Below are positions 35,307 to 43,073 of a stretch of DNA of 64,000 nt, piece by piece; the first letter of the stretch is position 1; each line of letters begins with the position of its first letter. The notes under the pieces are model-generated. The model had not been told where the DNA came from and searched no databases. It worked only from the letters and a program-made list of their open reading frames with translations. Source of the stretch: JAUIAI01 sp050633665 (GTDB taxonomy: Bacteria > Pseudomonadota > Gammaproteobacteria > Burkholderiales > Burkholderiaceae_E); the NCBI GenBank assembly GCA_050633665.1, contig JBOEGY010000006.1:558001-622000 (forward strand), read 5' to 3'. The position numbers were made by a program, and so were the translations under genes.

Positions 35307-36065
35307 ATGCTGCTAATACCTGCTATCGATATCAAAGACGGTCGCTGTGTGCGCCTGCGTCAGGGGAACATGGACGACGCCACCGTTTTTTCAGAAGATC
35401 CGGCTGCCATGGCCAGACACTGGCTGGATAAAGGCGCGCGTCGCCTGCATCTGGTTGATCTGGACGGCGCGGTTGCCGGCAAGCCGAAAAACGAATCGGC
35501 GATTCGGACCATCATCGACGAAGTCGAGGAACTGATCCCGATTCAGCTTGGTGGCGGTCTGCGCGACCTCGATACAATCGAGCGCTTTCTGGATCTCGGC
35601 ATCAGTACCGCAATCATCGGCACCGCAGCAGTCAAGAACCCGGGTTTTCTGCAAGACGCGTGTAGCGCATTTGTGGGTCAGATAATCGTCGGTCTAGATG
35701 CGAAAGATGGCAAAGTCGCCACTGACGGCTGGAGCAAGCTGACTGGGCACGATGTGCTCGATCTGGCCAAGAAGTTCGAAGATTATGGTGTCAAGGCGAT
35801 CATCTATACCGATATTGGTCGCGATGGCATGATGTCCGGCATCAATCTTGACTCCACCCGCAAGCTGGCGGCCGAACTATTGATCCCGGTCATCGCTTCG
35901 GGCGGGGCGTCAAACATTGACGACATAGAAGCGCTTTGTGAGGCCGAAGAAGACGGCGTTGAAGGTGTGATTCTGGGCCGGTCCCTGTATGAAGGAACGA
36001 TCGACCTGACCGCCGCCCAGGCGCGCGCCGACGAATTGCGACCGCGTCAGTTTGGCGATGACTGA
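35307..36065 (+). CDS. hisA: Phosphoribosylformimino-5-aminoimidazole carboxamide ribotide isomerase
   Basis: TIM-barrel isomerase. The general base Asp8 is in PAIDIKDGRCVRL and the second catalytic Asp in GLDAKDGKV; phosphate loops GGGLRD and ASGGASN are intact. 252 residues. The stop overlaps the hisF start by one base (TGATG). Confidence 0.96.
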   Translation: MLLIPAIDIKDGRCVRLRQGNMDDATVFSEDPAAMARHWLDKGARRLHLVDLDGAVAGKPKNESAIRTIIDEVEELIPIQLGGGLRDLDTIERFLDLGISTAIIGTAAVKNPGFLQDACSAFVGQIIVGLDAKDGKVATDGWSKLTGHDVLDLAKKFEDYGVKAIIYTDIGRDGMMSGINLDSTRKLAAELLIPVIASGGASNIDDIEALCEAEEDGVEGVILGRSLYEGTIDLTAAQARADELRPRQFGDD

Positions 36066-36835
36066 TGCTCTCTAAGCGCATCATCCCCTGCCTGGATGTC
36101 ACCGCCGGCAGGGTGGTCAAAGGGGTCAACTTTGTCTCGCTTCGCGATGCGGGTGATCCAGTCGAAATCGCCCGCCGCTATGATGATCAGGGCGCGGACG
36201 AGCTAACCTTCCTCGATATCACCGCGTCCAGTGATGAGCGCGACATTATTCTGCATGTGATCGAAGCGGTTGCCTCGGAGGTGTTCATTCCGCTGACGGT
36301 GGGTGGCGGGGTCAGGGCTGTTGGCGATGTCCGCCGTCTGTTGAACGCCGGCGCTGACAAGATTTCAATCAATACCGCTGCGATCACCAATCCGCAACTG
36401 GTTGCCGATGCTGCCGCTCGATTCGGCTCACAGTGCATTGTCTGCGCGATTGACGCCAAAGCGGTTGCCCCCGGGCGATGGGAAGTCTTCACACATGGTG
36501 GCCGTAACCCAACCGGCCTTGATGCTGTCGAGTGGGCTCAGCAAGTCTGCGCGCTGGGTGCTGGCGAGATCCTGCTGACCAGCATGGACCGCGACGGGAC
36601 CGGCGAGGGCTTTGACTTGCCGTTGACCCGGGCCGTCAGTGATGCGGTCCCGGTTCCGGTCATCGCGTCTGGTGGCGTGGGTAATCTTGCGCATCTTGCT
36701 GAAGGTGTTACCGAAGGCCGGGCAGACGCGGTACTGGCGGCCAGTATTTTCCACTTCGGGCAGCACACGGTACGCGAAGCCAAGCAACTGATGGCTGACC
36801 GCGGTATCACCATCCGGATGCCATTGGATGACTGA
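36065..36835 (+). CDS. hisF: Imidazole glycerol phosphate synthase, cyclase subunit
   Basis: TIM-barrel partner of HisH. Catalytic Asp11 is in RIIPCLDVTAGRVVKGV and Asp130-equivalent in CAIDAKAV. Phosphate-binding GGGVRAVGD and ASGGVGN are seen. Length 256 is typical. Overlaps hisI by 8 bases. Confidence 0.97.
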   Translation: MLSKRIIPCLDVTAGRVVKGVNFVSLRDAGDPVEIARRYDDQGADELTFLDITASSDERDIILHVIEAVASEVFIPLTVGGGVRAVGDVRRLLNAGADKISINTAAITNPQLVADAAARFGSQCIVCAIDAKAVAPGRWEVFTHGGRNPTGLDAVEWAQQVCALGAGEILLTSMDRDGTGEGFDLPLTRAVSDAVPVPVIASGGVGNLAHLAEGVTEGRADAVLAASIFHFGQHTVREAKQLMADRGITIRMPLDD

Positions 36836-37244
36836 GCCCGGTTCGAACTACGACACAGGCTGGCTGGCATCCGTGTCATTTGACGCCAGCGGACTGATCT
36901 GCGCCATCGCGCAGGATGCGGTGAGCCGCCGGATTCTCATGGTGGCCTGGATGAACCGGGCGGCCTTGCAGGAAACCGTCGCCAGTGGTCGGGCCGTCTA
37001 CTTCTCCCGCTCACGTCGAAGGCTCTGGCGCAAAGGTGAAGAATCGGGCAATACGCAGCGGGTCAAATCGATCCGGCTTGATTGCGATGGCGATGCCGTC
37101 CTGCTTGAGATCGAGCAGGTTGGCGGCATTGCCTGTCATACGGGCCGGGAGTCGTGTTTTTATCAGGAGCTAAAAGACGGGCGCTGGCTGGAAACCGACC
37201 AGCCGATAAAATCACCTGAAGAACTGTATGGGCCCTCTAAATGA
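36828..37244 (+). CDS. hisI: Phosphoribosyl-AMP cyclohydrolase
   Basis: Stand-alone HisI (138 residues), not fused to HisE. MVAWMNRAAL, the metal-binding LDCDGDAVL and zinc-site IACHTGRESCFY are the family motifs. The start lies within the last codons of hisF, indicating coupled translation. Confidence 0.95.
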   Translation: MTEPGSNYDTGWLASVSFDASGLICAIAQDAVSRRILMVAWMNRAALQETVASGRAVYFSRSRRRLWRKGEESGNTQRVKSIRLDCDGDAVLLEIEQVGGIACHTGRESCFYQELKDGRWLETDQPIKSPEELYGPSK

Positions 37245-37624
37245 CTACCCCCGACACACCCTCGAACAGCGCGGATGTTCTCGCGACCCTCGCCGCCGTC
37301 ATTGAAAGCCGTCGCGGTGATGACCCGGACTTCAGTTATGTTGCCCGCCTGCTTTCGCGCGCCCCGGACGCCGTCCTGAAGAAGATCGGCGAAGAAGCCA
37401 CTGAAACCGTAATGGCGGCCAAAGATGCCGATCCAAAGGCGATCATTTCAGAAACCGCCGACCTCTGGTTTCATTGTCTGGTGATGCTGGCTCAATATGG
37501 GTTGCATCCGCAAGCGGTGCTGGACGAACTGCAGGGGCGTGCCGGCATCAGTGGGTTAGACGAAAAAGCCGCCCGTGCGACCCGTTCCCCGGGCGCCGCC
37601 GGCGTCACTCAGGACCAATCATGA
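37241..37624 (+). CDS. hisE: Phosphoribosyl-ATP pyrophosphatase
   Basis: All-alpha MazG-like pyrophosphohydrolase. KKIGEEATETVMAAKD and ISETADLWFHCLVMLA hold the acidic metal ligands. 127 residues with a short extra C-terminal tail. Overlaps hisI (ATGA) and hinT (ATGA). Confidence 0.94.
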   Translation: MTTPDTPSNSADVLATLAAVIESRRGDDPDFSYVARLLSRAPDAVLKKIGEEATETVMAAKDADPKAIISETADLWFHCLVMLAQYGLHPQAVLDELQGRAGISGLDEKAARATRSPGAAGVTQDQS

Positions 37625-37992
37625 ATCACCAGGAAGATTGCCTTTTTTGCAAAATTGTGGCCGGCGAGATCCCGGCCAGGAAAGTCTACGAAGACGACGA
37701 TATGCTGGCGTTTCACGACATTAATCCGTCGGCGCCTGTGCATTTCCTGATCATCCCCAAGGAACACGTCGATAACCTTTACGATGCTGACATGTCCCAC
37801 CAGGCCTTGCTGGGCAAGCTGATGGGCATGACCGGGCAGCTCGCCCGTGAGCAAGGGTGCGATGATGGCTTCCGGGTTGTGATAAACAACGGCCGGGTAG
37901 GCAGGCAGGAGGTGTATCATCTGCATATCCACGTCATGGGCGGGTCGGAGCCGTTGCGCTCCGGTATGAAGCCTGCGCCAGACAAGACTTAG
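37621..37992 (+). CDS. hinT: HIT-family purine nucleoside phosphoramidase HinT
   Basis: Small histidine-triad hydrolase (123 residues) acting on AMP-lysine or AMP-NH2 type substrates. CLFCKIVAGEIPA carries the zinc-like Cys pair and HLHIHVMGG the His triad. The ATG at 37621 overlaps the hisE stop; a longer frame upstream is inside hisE. It closes the his operon, 11 bases before tatA. Confidence 0.94.
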   Translation: MNHQEDCLFCKIVAGEIPARKVYEDDDMLAFHDINPSAPVHFLIIPKEHVDNLYDADMSHQALLGKLMGMTGQLAREQGCDDGFRVVINNGRVGRQEVYHLHIHVMGGSEPLRSGMKPAPDKT

Positions 37993-38003
37993 GAGAGTAA
38001 TTC

Positions 38004-38225
38004 ATGGGTGCGATGAGCATTTGGCACTGGTTAATCGTGCTGGTCATCATCATGCTGGTATTTGGCACTAAAAAGTTGCGAAATATCGGTTCAGATCTGG
38101 GTGGTGCTGTGCGCGGTTTCAAGGATGGCGTCAAAGAGGGTGCAGACAACGCTGCTGCTGAGTCTTCCTCGACTTCAACCAGCAATCAGCAAACCATCGA
38201 TGTTGAGGCAAAAGAGAAGCCCTGA
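38004..38225 (+). CDS. tatA: Sec-independent translocase TatA
   Basis: 73 residues: one N-terminal membrane helix (IWHWLIVLVIIMLVFGTKKL), the FGTKKLRNIGSDLG hinge and amphipathic helix, then an acidic, serine-rich tail. TatA forms the pore of the twin-arginine system. GGAGAG precedes the ATG. Confidence 0.95.
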   Translation: MGAMSIWHWLIVLVIIMLVFGTKKLRNIGSDLGGAVRGFKDGVKEGADNAAAESSSTSTSNQQTIDVEAKEKP

Positions 38226-38231
38226 TCCGGT

Positions 38232-38249
38232 GTCCGTTTTTTGACGGAC
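38232..38249 (+). other. Small stem-loop between tatA and tatB
   Basis: GTCCGT / ACGGAC with a T-rich 6-base loop lies 6 bases after tatA. The T residues are in the loop rather than after the stem; it may tune the tatA-to-tatB ratio by partial termination or mRNA stability (inference). Confidence 0.35.
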
Positions 38250-38280
38250 CGCTCAGGCCCTTTTTTCGGCGCCTCTATTC

Positions 38281-38736
38281 ATGTTCGATATTGCTTTCAC
38301 CGAGATGGTCATCATGGCCGTCATTGCGCTGCTCGTGGTCGGGCCCGAGCGCCTGCCCAAACTTGCCCGTCAGGTGGGTCAATGGGCGGGCAAATTGCAG
38401 CGCTATGTCAATGATGTCAAATCCGATCTGAACAAGCAGATGGAGCTTGAAGAGCTGCGCAATATCAAATCTGAAGTCTCTGCGGCTGCCCGTGATCTGG
38501 AAGGGTCGTTCAAGGCCACGGTCAATGAAACCCAGAAGGATTTTGACGCGCTGTCCACGTCGCTGACCGGCGATGGCGATGAGTCCGAAGACCCGGTCGA
38601 GGCGGCCAACAAGGCTGCCGCGCAGACTGACTGGGACAAGGTTTATGAAAGTCGCCGCATGCGCGAGAAACTGCGCGACCGCCGCATTGAACGCGGGAAG
38701 GCGCTGGGCCAGAAGCGGCCAAGGCCGCGGTACTAA
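38281..38736 (+). CDS. tatB: Sec-independent translocase TatB
   Basis: 151 residues: FDIAFTEMVIMAVIALLVVGPERLPKLAR is the diagnostic membrane helix with the GPE/RLP hinge, followed by a long amphipathic and charged helix. TatB with TatC recognises twin-arginine signals. The C-terminus is basic (RGKALGQKRPRPRY). Confidence 0.95.
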   Translation: MFDIAFTEMVIMAVIALLVVGPERLPKLARQVGQWAGKLQRYVNDVKSDLNKQMELEELRNIKSEVSAAARDLEGSFKATVNETQKDFDALSTSLTGDGDESEDPVEAANKAAAQTDWDKVYESRRMREKLRDRRIERGKALGQKRPRPRY

Positions 38737-38800
38737 GTGAGATTGACCAACTTGAGCCATCGCTTGTTTTTTCGGACCCGTCCGGCCGTTGAGGTGACAG

Positions 38801-39598
38801 GTGGCTGACGAGCAACCGGAACAGGAAGAGAGTTTCGTCTCGCATCTGATCGAATTGCGCGACCGGATGATCAAGGCGCTGGTCGTGGTGCTCGCCTTGT
38901 TTTTTGTCTGTTTTTATTTCTCCGCTGATTTGATGCGGTTGTTGTCCCTGCCGCTCTACGAAGCGTTGCCCGAGGGGTCGCGGCCGATCTTCACCGATCA
39001 GGCTGGTGCGTTCTTCACGCTGACCAAAGTCGCCTTCATGTCGGCGGTATTGATCTCAATGCCATGGATCCTCTATCAGGCGTGGGCTTTCGTGGCGCCG
39101 GGTTTGTATTCCCATGAGCGCAAGTTCGCTGTGCCGCTGATGGTCTCGAGCGTCTTTTTTCTGGTGCTGGGGATTTCATTCGCCTATACGTTTGTGCTAC
39201 CGGCCGCCTACAAATTCTTTGTCCTGATGGCGACGCCGACCGGCGCCGATATCTTGCAGGATTTGCAAAAATACTGGGACTTCACGCTCGCCATCTTTTT
39301 CGGTTTCGGGTTGACGTTTGAGGTGCCGGTAGTACAAATGTTGCTAGTCAAGGCCGGCGTTGTTACCGCCTCCCAGTTGCGGGAAGCCCGTCGCTATGTG
39401 GTGGTCGGCGCCTTTGTACTGGCTGCTGTGCTGACGCCGCCCGATGTGTTGTCGCAGTTCATGCTCGCGATTCCGCTGATCCTGCTTTATGAACTCGGTA
39501 TTTACCTGGCGCAGTTCATTAAGACGCGCAGTCGCAATCCGGAAGCAGACGACGATCAAACGGAAGATCCGGCAACTGATACTGAAGAGACGGCTTGA
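38801..39598 (+). CDS. tatC: Sec-independent translocase TatC
   Basis: Six-span receptor for twin-arginine signal peptides (265 residues). FVSHLIELRDRMIKAL, the first-loop FxxAPGLYSHERKF region and FGFGLTFEVPV are conserved. The start is GTG at 38801 with GAGGTGA just upstream. The C-terminal 20 residues are acidic. Convergent with the DegS-like gene, 22 bases away. Confidence 0.95.
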   Translation: MADEQPEQEESFVSHLIELRDRMIKALVVVLALFFVCFYFSADLMRLLSLPLYEALPEGSRPIFTDQAGAFFTLTKVAFMSAVLISMPWILYQAWAFVAPGLYSHERKFAVPLMVSSVFFLVLGISFAYTFVLPAAYKFFVLMATPTGADILQDLQKYWDFTLAIFFGFGLTFEVPVVQMLLVKAGVVTASQLREARRYVVVGAFVLAAVLTPPDVLSQFMLAIPLILLYELGIYLAQFIKTRSRNPEADDDQTEDPATDTEETA

Positions 39599-39620
39599 TC
39601 TGAACGAGCCCGGAAGCTGG

Positions 39621-40769
39621 TCAGCGCTCCGGCTTTGGCCGTTTGCCAATCGTGATGACAACCTCTTGCGGTTTACCTTGGCGCAGCATGCCAAAAACCA
39701 CCGCCGATGCTGGTGTCAGGCGCGAGACCAGGTTCAGCAAGGTAGAGGTGCTGGAGGCTGGCTGGCCTTGGACCGACAAGACGATATCGCCCACTTCGAC
39801 CCCTGCGACATCGGCCGGGCCGCCTTCTACGATCCCGGCCACAAACGTACCGGCTTCCAGCGGCAGATCAAAAGCGCGGGCCAGCTCCGGCGTAATGTCT
39901 TGCGGTTCAACACCGATAAACCCTCTGACCACTGAGCCATGATCGCGTAACTGCTCGATCACATCCCGGGCCGTAGTGATCGGGATGGCAAAGCCAATTC
40001 CCAGCGAACCGCCGGTTCGTGAGTAGATTGCTGTGTTGATGCCGAGTAGCTCGCCATTGCTGTCAACCAGTGCGCCACCGGAATTACCCGGATTGATTGC
40101 CGCATCGGTCTGAATGAAATTCTCGAAGGTATTAATGCCCAGCGTATCGCGGCCCAGCGCACTGATAATGCCCATCGTGACCGTCTGGCCCACCCCAAAC
40201 GGGTTGCCGATCGCGAGAACGGTGTCGCCCACCCGGGAATCATCTGTCTGCCGTAATTGAATTGCTGGCAGATTACCCTGGTCGGCCTGTAGTAGTGCAA
40301 GATCTGTTTCAGGGTCGGTGCCCAGTAGCCGCGCGCCGATCCGGCGCCCATCGGCGAGTAGCAATTCGAGGCGCTGGGCGGCATCGACAACATGGCTGTT
40401 GGTCAAAACCAATCCGCTGGCGTCAACAATAACGCCTGAGCCCAGGCTGCCAAGACTGCTTCCGTCGGGGGTGGGAATTTCCTCGTGTCCGGGAAATCCA
40501 GGCCTGGGCGGGGGTGGCCCGTCGGCATCTTCCGAGATGATATTAACGACTGCCGGGACTGCTTTGGCAGCCGCATCCGAGTACGAGGGGAGTTTCTGCA
40601 CCCGGGCCGGCGGGCTGGCCGGGGCTGACGGCACCGCGGTCGGCGGCGACGGCTTGGCTGCGGGGCGGGAGCCCTGCAGCCATTCGGGCCGCATGACCGA
40701 CAATGTGAATACTATTGCGAGGCAAACAGTAACTGTTTGCGCAAACACCAACCAGAGCCTTTCAGACAT
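39621..40769 (-). CDS. Membrane-anchored trypsin-like serine protease (DegS-type)
   Basis: A 382-residue HtrA-family protease: N-terminal membrane anchor (about 4-22, LWLVFAQTVTVCLAIVFTL), Pro/Ala-rich linker, protease domain with His (NSHVVDA), Asp (ETDLALLQ) and Ser (INPGNSGGAL), and a single PDZ domain (about 285-375). One PDZ plus an anchor resembles DegS, which senses misfolded porins; the soluble DegP/DegQ have two PDZs. The ATG at 40769 matches the family N-terminus; an ATG at 40781 and TTG 40799 are also open. The gene abuts the divergent Nif3 gene. Confidence 0.87.
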   Translation of the reverse strand: MSERLWLVFAQTVTVCLAIVFTLSVMRPEWLQGSRPAAKPSPPTAVPSAPASPPARVQKLPSYSDAAAKAVPAVVNIISEDADGPPPPRPGFPGHEEIPTPDGSSLGSLGSGVIVDASGLVLTNSHVVDAAQRLELLLADGRRIGARLLGTDPETDLALLQADQGNLPAIQLRQTDDSRVGDTVLAIGNPFGVGQTVTMGIISALGRDTLGINTFENFIQTDAAINPGNSGGALVDSNGELLGINTAIYSRTGGSLGIGFAIPITTARDVIEQLRDHGSVVRGFIGVEPQDITPELARAFDLPLEAGTFVAGIVEGGPADVAGVEVGDIVLSVQGQPASSTSTLLNLVSRLTPASAVVFGMLRQGKPQEVVITIGKRPKPER

Positions 40770-40780
40770 GGAGCCAGGCA

Positions 40781-41599
40781 TTGAGCGCCCGTAAGCCAAA
40801 ACACAAGGGTAACGCCATTAGGCCGGAGCAGACTGCAGCCGTTCCGCGCCAGACGTTACATGACTTTTTCTCCCGGACGCTGGAGCCGGCTCTTTTCAAA
40901 GACTATTGCCCGAACGGTCTCCAGGTTGAGGGGGCCGGGCAAGTCAGCATGCTGGTCACCGGGGTGACGGCCAGTCTGCGCTTCCTGGAGGCGGCCGAAC
41001 AGGCCGGCGCCGACGCCGTGCTGGTCCATCACGGCTGGTTCTGGCGGGGCGAGGACGCCTGTCTGGTCGGGGCCAAAATGGCCCGTCTGAAAGTCATGAT
41101 CCGGGCAGAGATGAGTCTGTTTGCCTATCATCTGCCGCTGGATGCCCACCCGGAACTTGGCAACAACGTACAACTGGCCAATCAGCTTGGCTGGTCGGTG
41201 GCCGGGCGGGCGGGGCGCGATGGTCTGGTTTTCTATACCGATCTGACCGATGCGATCAGTGCCCGCCAACTGACTCGCAAGCTGACGGGCCGCCTGGGAC
41301 AGAAACCGCTGATTGTCGGAGAACATGCCGGTCTGGAGTCGCCCGCCCTGAAGCGGATTGCCTGGTGCACCGGCGGTGCGCAGGATGCCATTGATACGGC
41401 GATCGAGCTTGGCGCCGATGCCTATTTGAGCGGAGAGATTTCCGAGCGGACAACTCATATAGCCCGTGAAGCGGGGCTTTTGTATGTCTCAGCCGGGCAT
41501 CATGCGACCGAGCGCTTCGGCGTCCAGGCGCTTGGCGAGCATGCCGCTCGGGCGTTGGGCGTGCAACACCGGTTCATTGATGACCCCAATCCGGTCTGA
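40781..41599 (+). CDS. Nif3-like dinuclear metal centre hexameric protein
   Basis: A 272-residue NIF3/YbgI family protein (GTP cyclohydrolase I type 2 homologue). KDYCPNGLQVEG, the metal ligands in VLVHHGWFW and VSAGHHATERFGVQALGEH are diagnostic. Function in vivo is unsettled. The only canonical in-frame start is TTG at 40781, with GGAG 7 bases upstream; the next upstream stop is at 40730. The N-terminus (about 25 basic residues) is longer than in E. coli. It starts head-to-head with the DegS-like protease. Confidence 0.88.
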   Translation: MSARKPKHKGNAIRPEQTAAVPRQTLHDFFSRTLEPALFKDYCPNGLQVEGAGQVSMLVTGVTASLRFLEAAEQAGADAVLVHHGWFWRGEDACLVGAKMARLKVMIRAEMSLFAYHLPLDAHPELGNNVQLANQLGWSVAGRAGRDGLVFYTDLTDAISARQLTRKLTGRLGQKPLIVGEHAGLESPALKRIAWCTGGAQDAIDTAIELGADAYLSGEISERTTHIAREAGLLYVSAGHHATERFGVQALGEHAARALGVQHRFIDDPNPV

Positions 41600-41611
41600 A
41601 GCGGGCCTGCC

Positions 41612-41649
41612 AACGACAAACGGCTGCCAGAAGGCAGCCGTTTGTCGTT
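41612..41649. terminator. Bidirectional stem-loop between nif3 and mscL
   Basis: AACGACAAACGGCTGCC pairs perfectly with its complement (17 bp) around a 4-base AGAA loop. It lies between the convergent Nif3 and mscL stops and, with A/T at both stem ends, can terminate both transcripts. Confidence 0.75.
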
Positions 41650-41672
41650 TCGGCCCATCAAGACCCGGTAAA

Positions 41673-42095
41673 TCAGCTCTTCTTGAGCAGGTCGCGAATG
41701 TCACGCAACAAGACGGTATCTTCTGGCGGAGCGGACGGCGCAGCTTCTTCCTCTTTCTTGAAGCGGCTTACCATTTTTACCATTTGAAAAATAATAAACG
41801 CCAGAATGATGAAATTGATCAGGACGGTAATGAAGTTACCGTAGGCGAGCATCGGCGCGCCGGCCTTGCTCAGGGCGGCATAGGTTTGAGCCACACCCTC
41901 GGGTGCTTTGCCAAGCAGTACAAAATAATTGGAGAAATCCAGTCCTCCGAAAATGGCGCCGACGACCGGCATGATTATGTCTTTGACCAGCGAATCGACT
42001 ATTTTTCCAAAGGCCGCACCAATAATCACGCCAACGGCGAGATCCATCACGTTGCCCTTGGCAATAAAATCTTTGAACTCCGACATCATGGACAT
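41673..42095 (-). CDS. mscL: Large-conductance mechanosensitive channel
   Basis: MscL opens under membrane tension to release osmolytes. EFKDFIAKGNVMDLAVGVIIGAAFGKIV is the N-terminal and TM1 pore helix; TM2 is about 75-100 (FITVLINFIILAFIIFQMVK), followed by the cytoplasmic helix. 140 residues. GGAGAA precedes the ATG. Confidence 0.96.
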   Translation of the reverse strand: MSMMSEFKDFIAKGNVMDLAVGVIIGAAFGKIVDSLVKDIIMPVVGAIFGGLDFSNYFVLLGKAPEGVAQTYAALSKAGAPMLAYGNFITVLINFIILAFIIFQMVKMVSRFKKEEEAAPSAPPEDTVLLRDIRDLLKKS

Positions 42096-42368
42096 GCAAT
42101 TTCTCCTTTTTATTTTCCAGAAAACGGCCGTGACTGCCCAAGGTCAGCCAGCCGGGTTTGACGGGCGCGCCGGTTGCTGCGAGCCGTTCTCAGACGCCTG
42201 AGAGTCGCCGCGAAAATTAGCACATCGATGGCTCGATGAGTGTGTCAGGACGCGACATCTGTTGCTTGATGGGCAATCGCACGTTAATCCGCGTAATTGA
42301 CGCACTGCAATGAGCTAGAATGTCGGGTTTGGTGGCGCCACAATTCATTGATGAGCATTGAATAACTC
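42096..42368 (+). promoter_or_regulatory. mscL-petA divergent intergenic region
   Basis: This 273-base spacer must hold promoters for mscL and the pet operon. A TAGAAT hexamer at 42316-42321, 47 bases before petA, is a candidate -10. A TTGACG at 42297 is only 13 bases away, too close for a standard sigma-70 pair, so the assignment is tentative. Confidence 0.3.
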
Positions 42369-43028
42369 ATGTCTTCAGATACTACGAACAATCAAGCTGA
42401 ACAGTACATCCCGCCGGAGCGCAGTTTCGAGCAGGGCTCTCTTGACAAAGACAAGCGCAATACCCTGGGCATGACGGCTGTTTTAGGCGCCGTTGGTGGT
42501 GCAGCGGTCGCCGTGCCTTTTGTCAGCACGTTTTCTCCGTCCGAGAAAGCCAAGGCGGCCGGTGCTCCGGTTGAGGTGGATGTTTCAGGTATTGCCCCCG
42601 GCGAGAAGAAAGTCGTCGAGTGGCGCGGCAACCCGGTCTGGATCCTGCACCGCACGCCTGAGATGATCGAGGCGGTCAAAACTCCTGACCCTCAACTGCT
42701 GGACCCCGATTCGACTGAGAGCTATCAGCTCAAAGTGCCGGAGTACGTCAAGAATGAGACTCGCTCAATCAAGCCTGAGCTGCTGGTTGTTGTCGGAATT
42801 TGTTCGCATCTGGGGTGCTCTCCGTCAGATCGGCTGCAGGCCGGCGCTCAGCCGTCGCTGCCGACCGACTGGCCAGGCGGTTTCCTGTGTCCGTGTCATG
42901 GCTCAACCTTCGACCTGTCGGGTCGGGTGTTCCAGAACAAGCCGGCCAATAAGAATCTCGATGTGCCTCCGCACATGTACCTGTCCGACAGCACCTTGCT
43001 GATCGGCGAAGATCAAAGCGCGGCCTGA
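42369..43028 (+). CDS. petA: Ubiquinol-cytochrome c reductase, Rieske iron-sulphur subunit
   Basis: Carries the 2Fe-2S cluster of cytochrome bc1. Cluster ligands are in CSHLGC and CPCHGS, with the usual intervening insertion. The N-terminal helix (about 34-55, LGMTAVLGAVGGAAVAVPFV) is the uncleaved membrane anchor. The twin-arginine position reads DKDKRNTL, i.e. Lys-Arg in place of Arg-Arg. First gene of petABC; no clear ribosome site is visible. Confidence 0.95.
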   Translation: MSSDTTNNQAEQYIPPERSFEQGSLDKDKRNTLGMTAVLGAVGGAAVAVPFVSTFSPSEKAKAAGAPVEVDVSGIAPGEKKVVEWRGNPVWILHRTPEMIEAVKTPDPQLLDPDSTESYQLKVPEYVKNETRSIKPELLVVVGICSHLGCSPSDRLQAGAQPSLPTDWPGGFLCPCHGSTFDLSGRVFQNKPANKNLDVPPHMYLSDSTLLIGEDQSAA

Positions 43029-43073
43029 TCCGGTCTTACCAATAAAACAGCCAAGCGAATGGAGCACTAAGCC

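Noticed and set aside
42297..42321. TTGACG...TAGAAT as a sigma-70 promoter for petA
   Set aside because: The spacer is only 13 bases, well below the usual 16-18, so only the -10-like element is listed, at low confidence.
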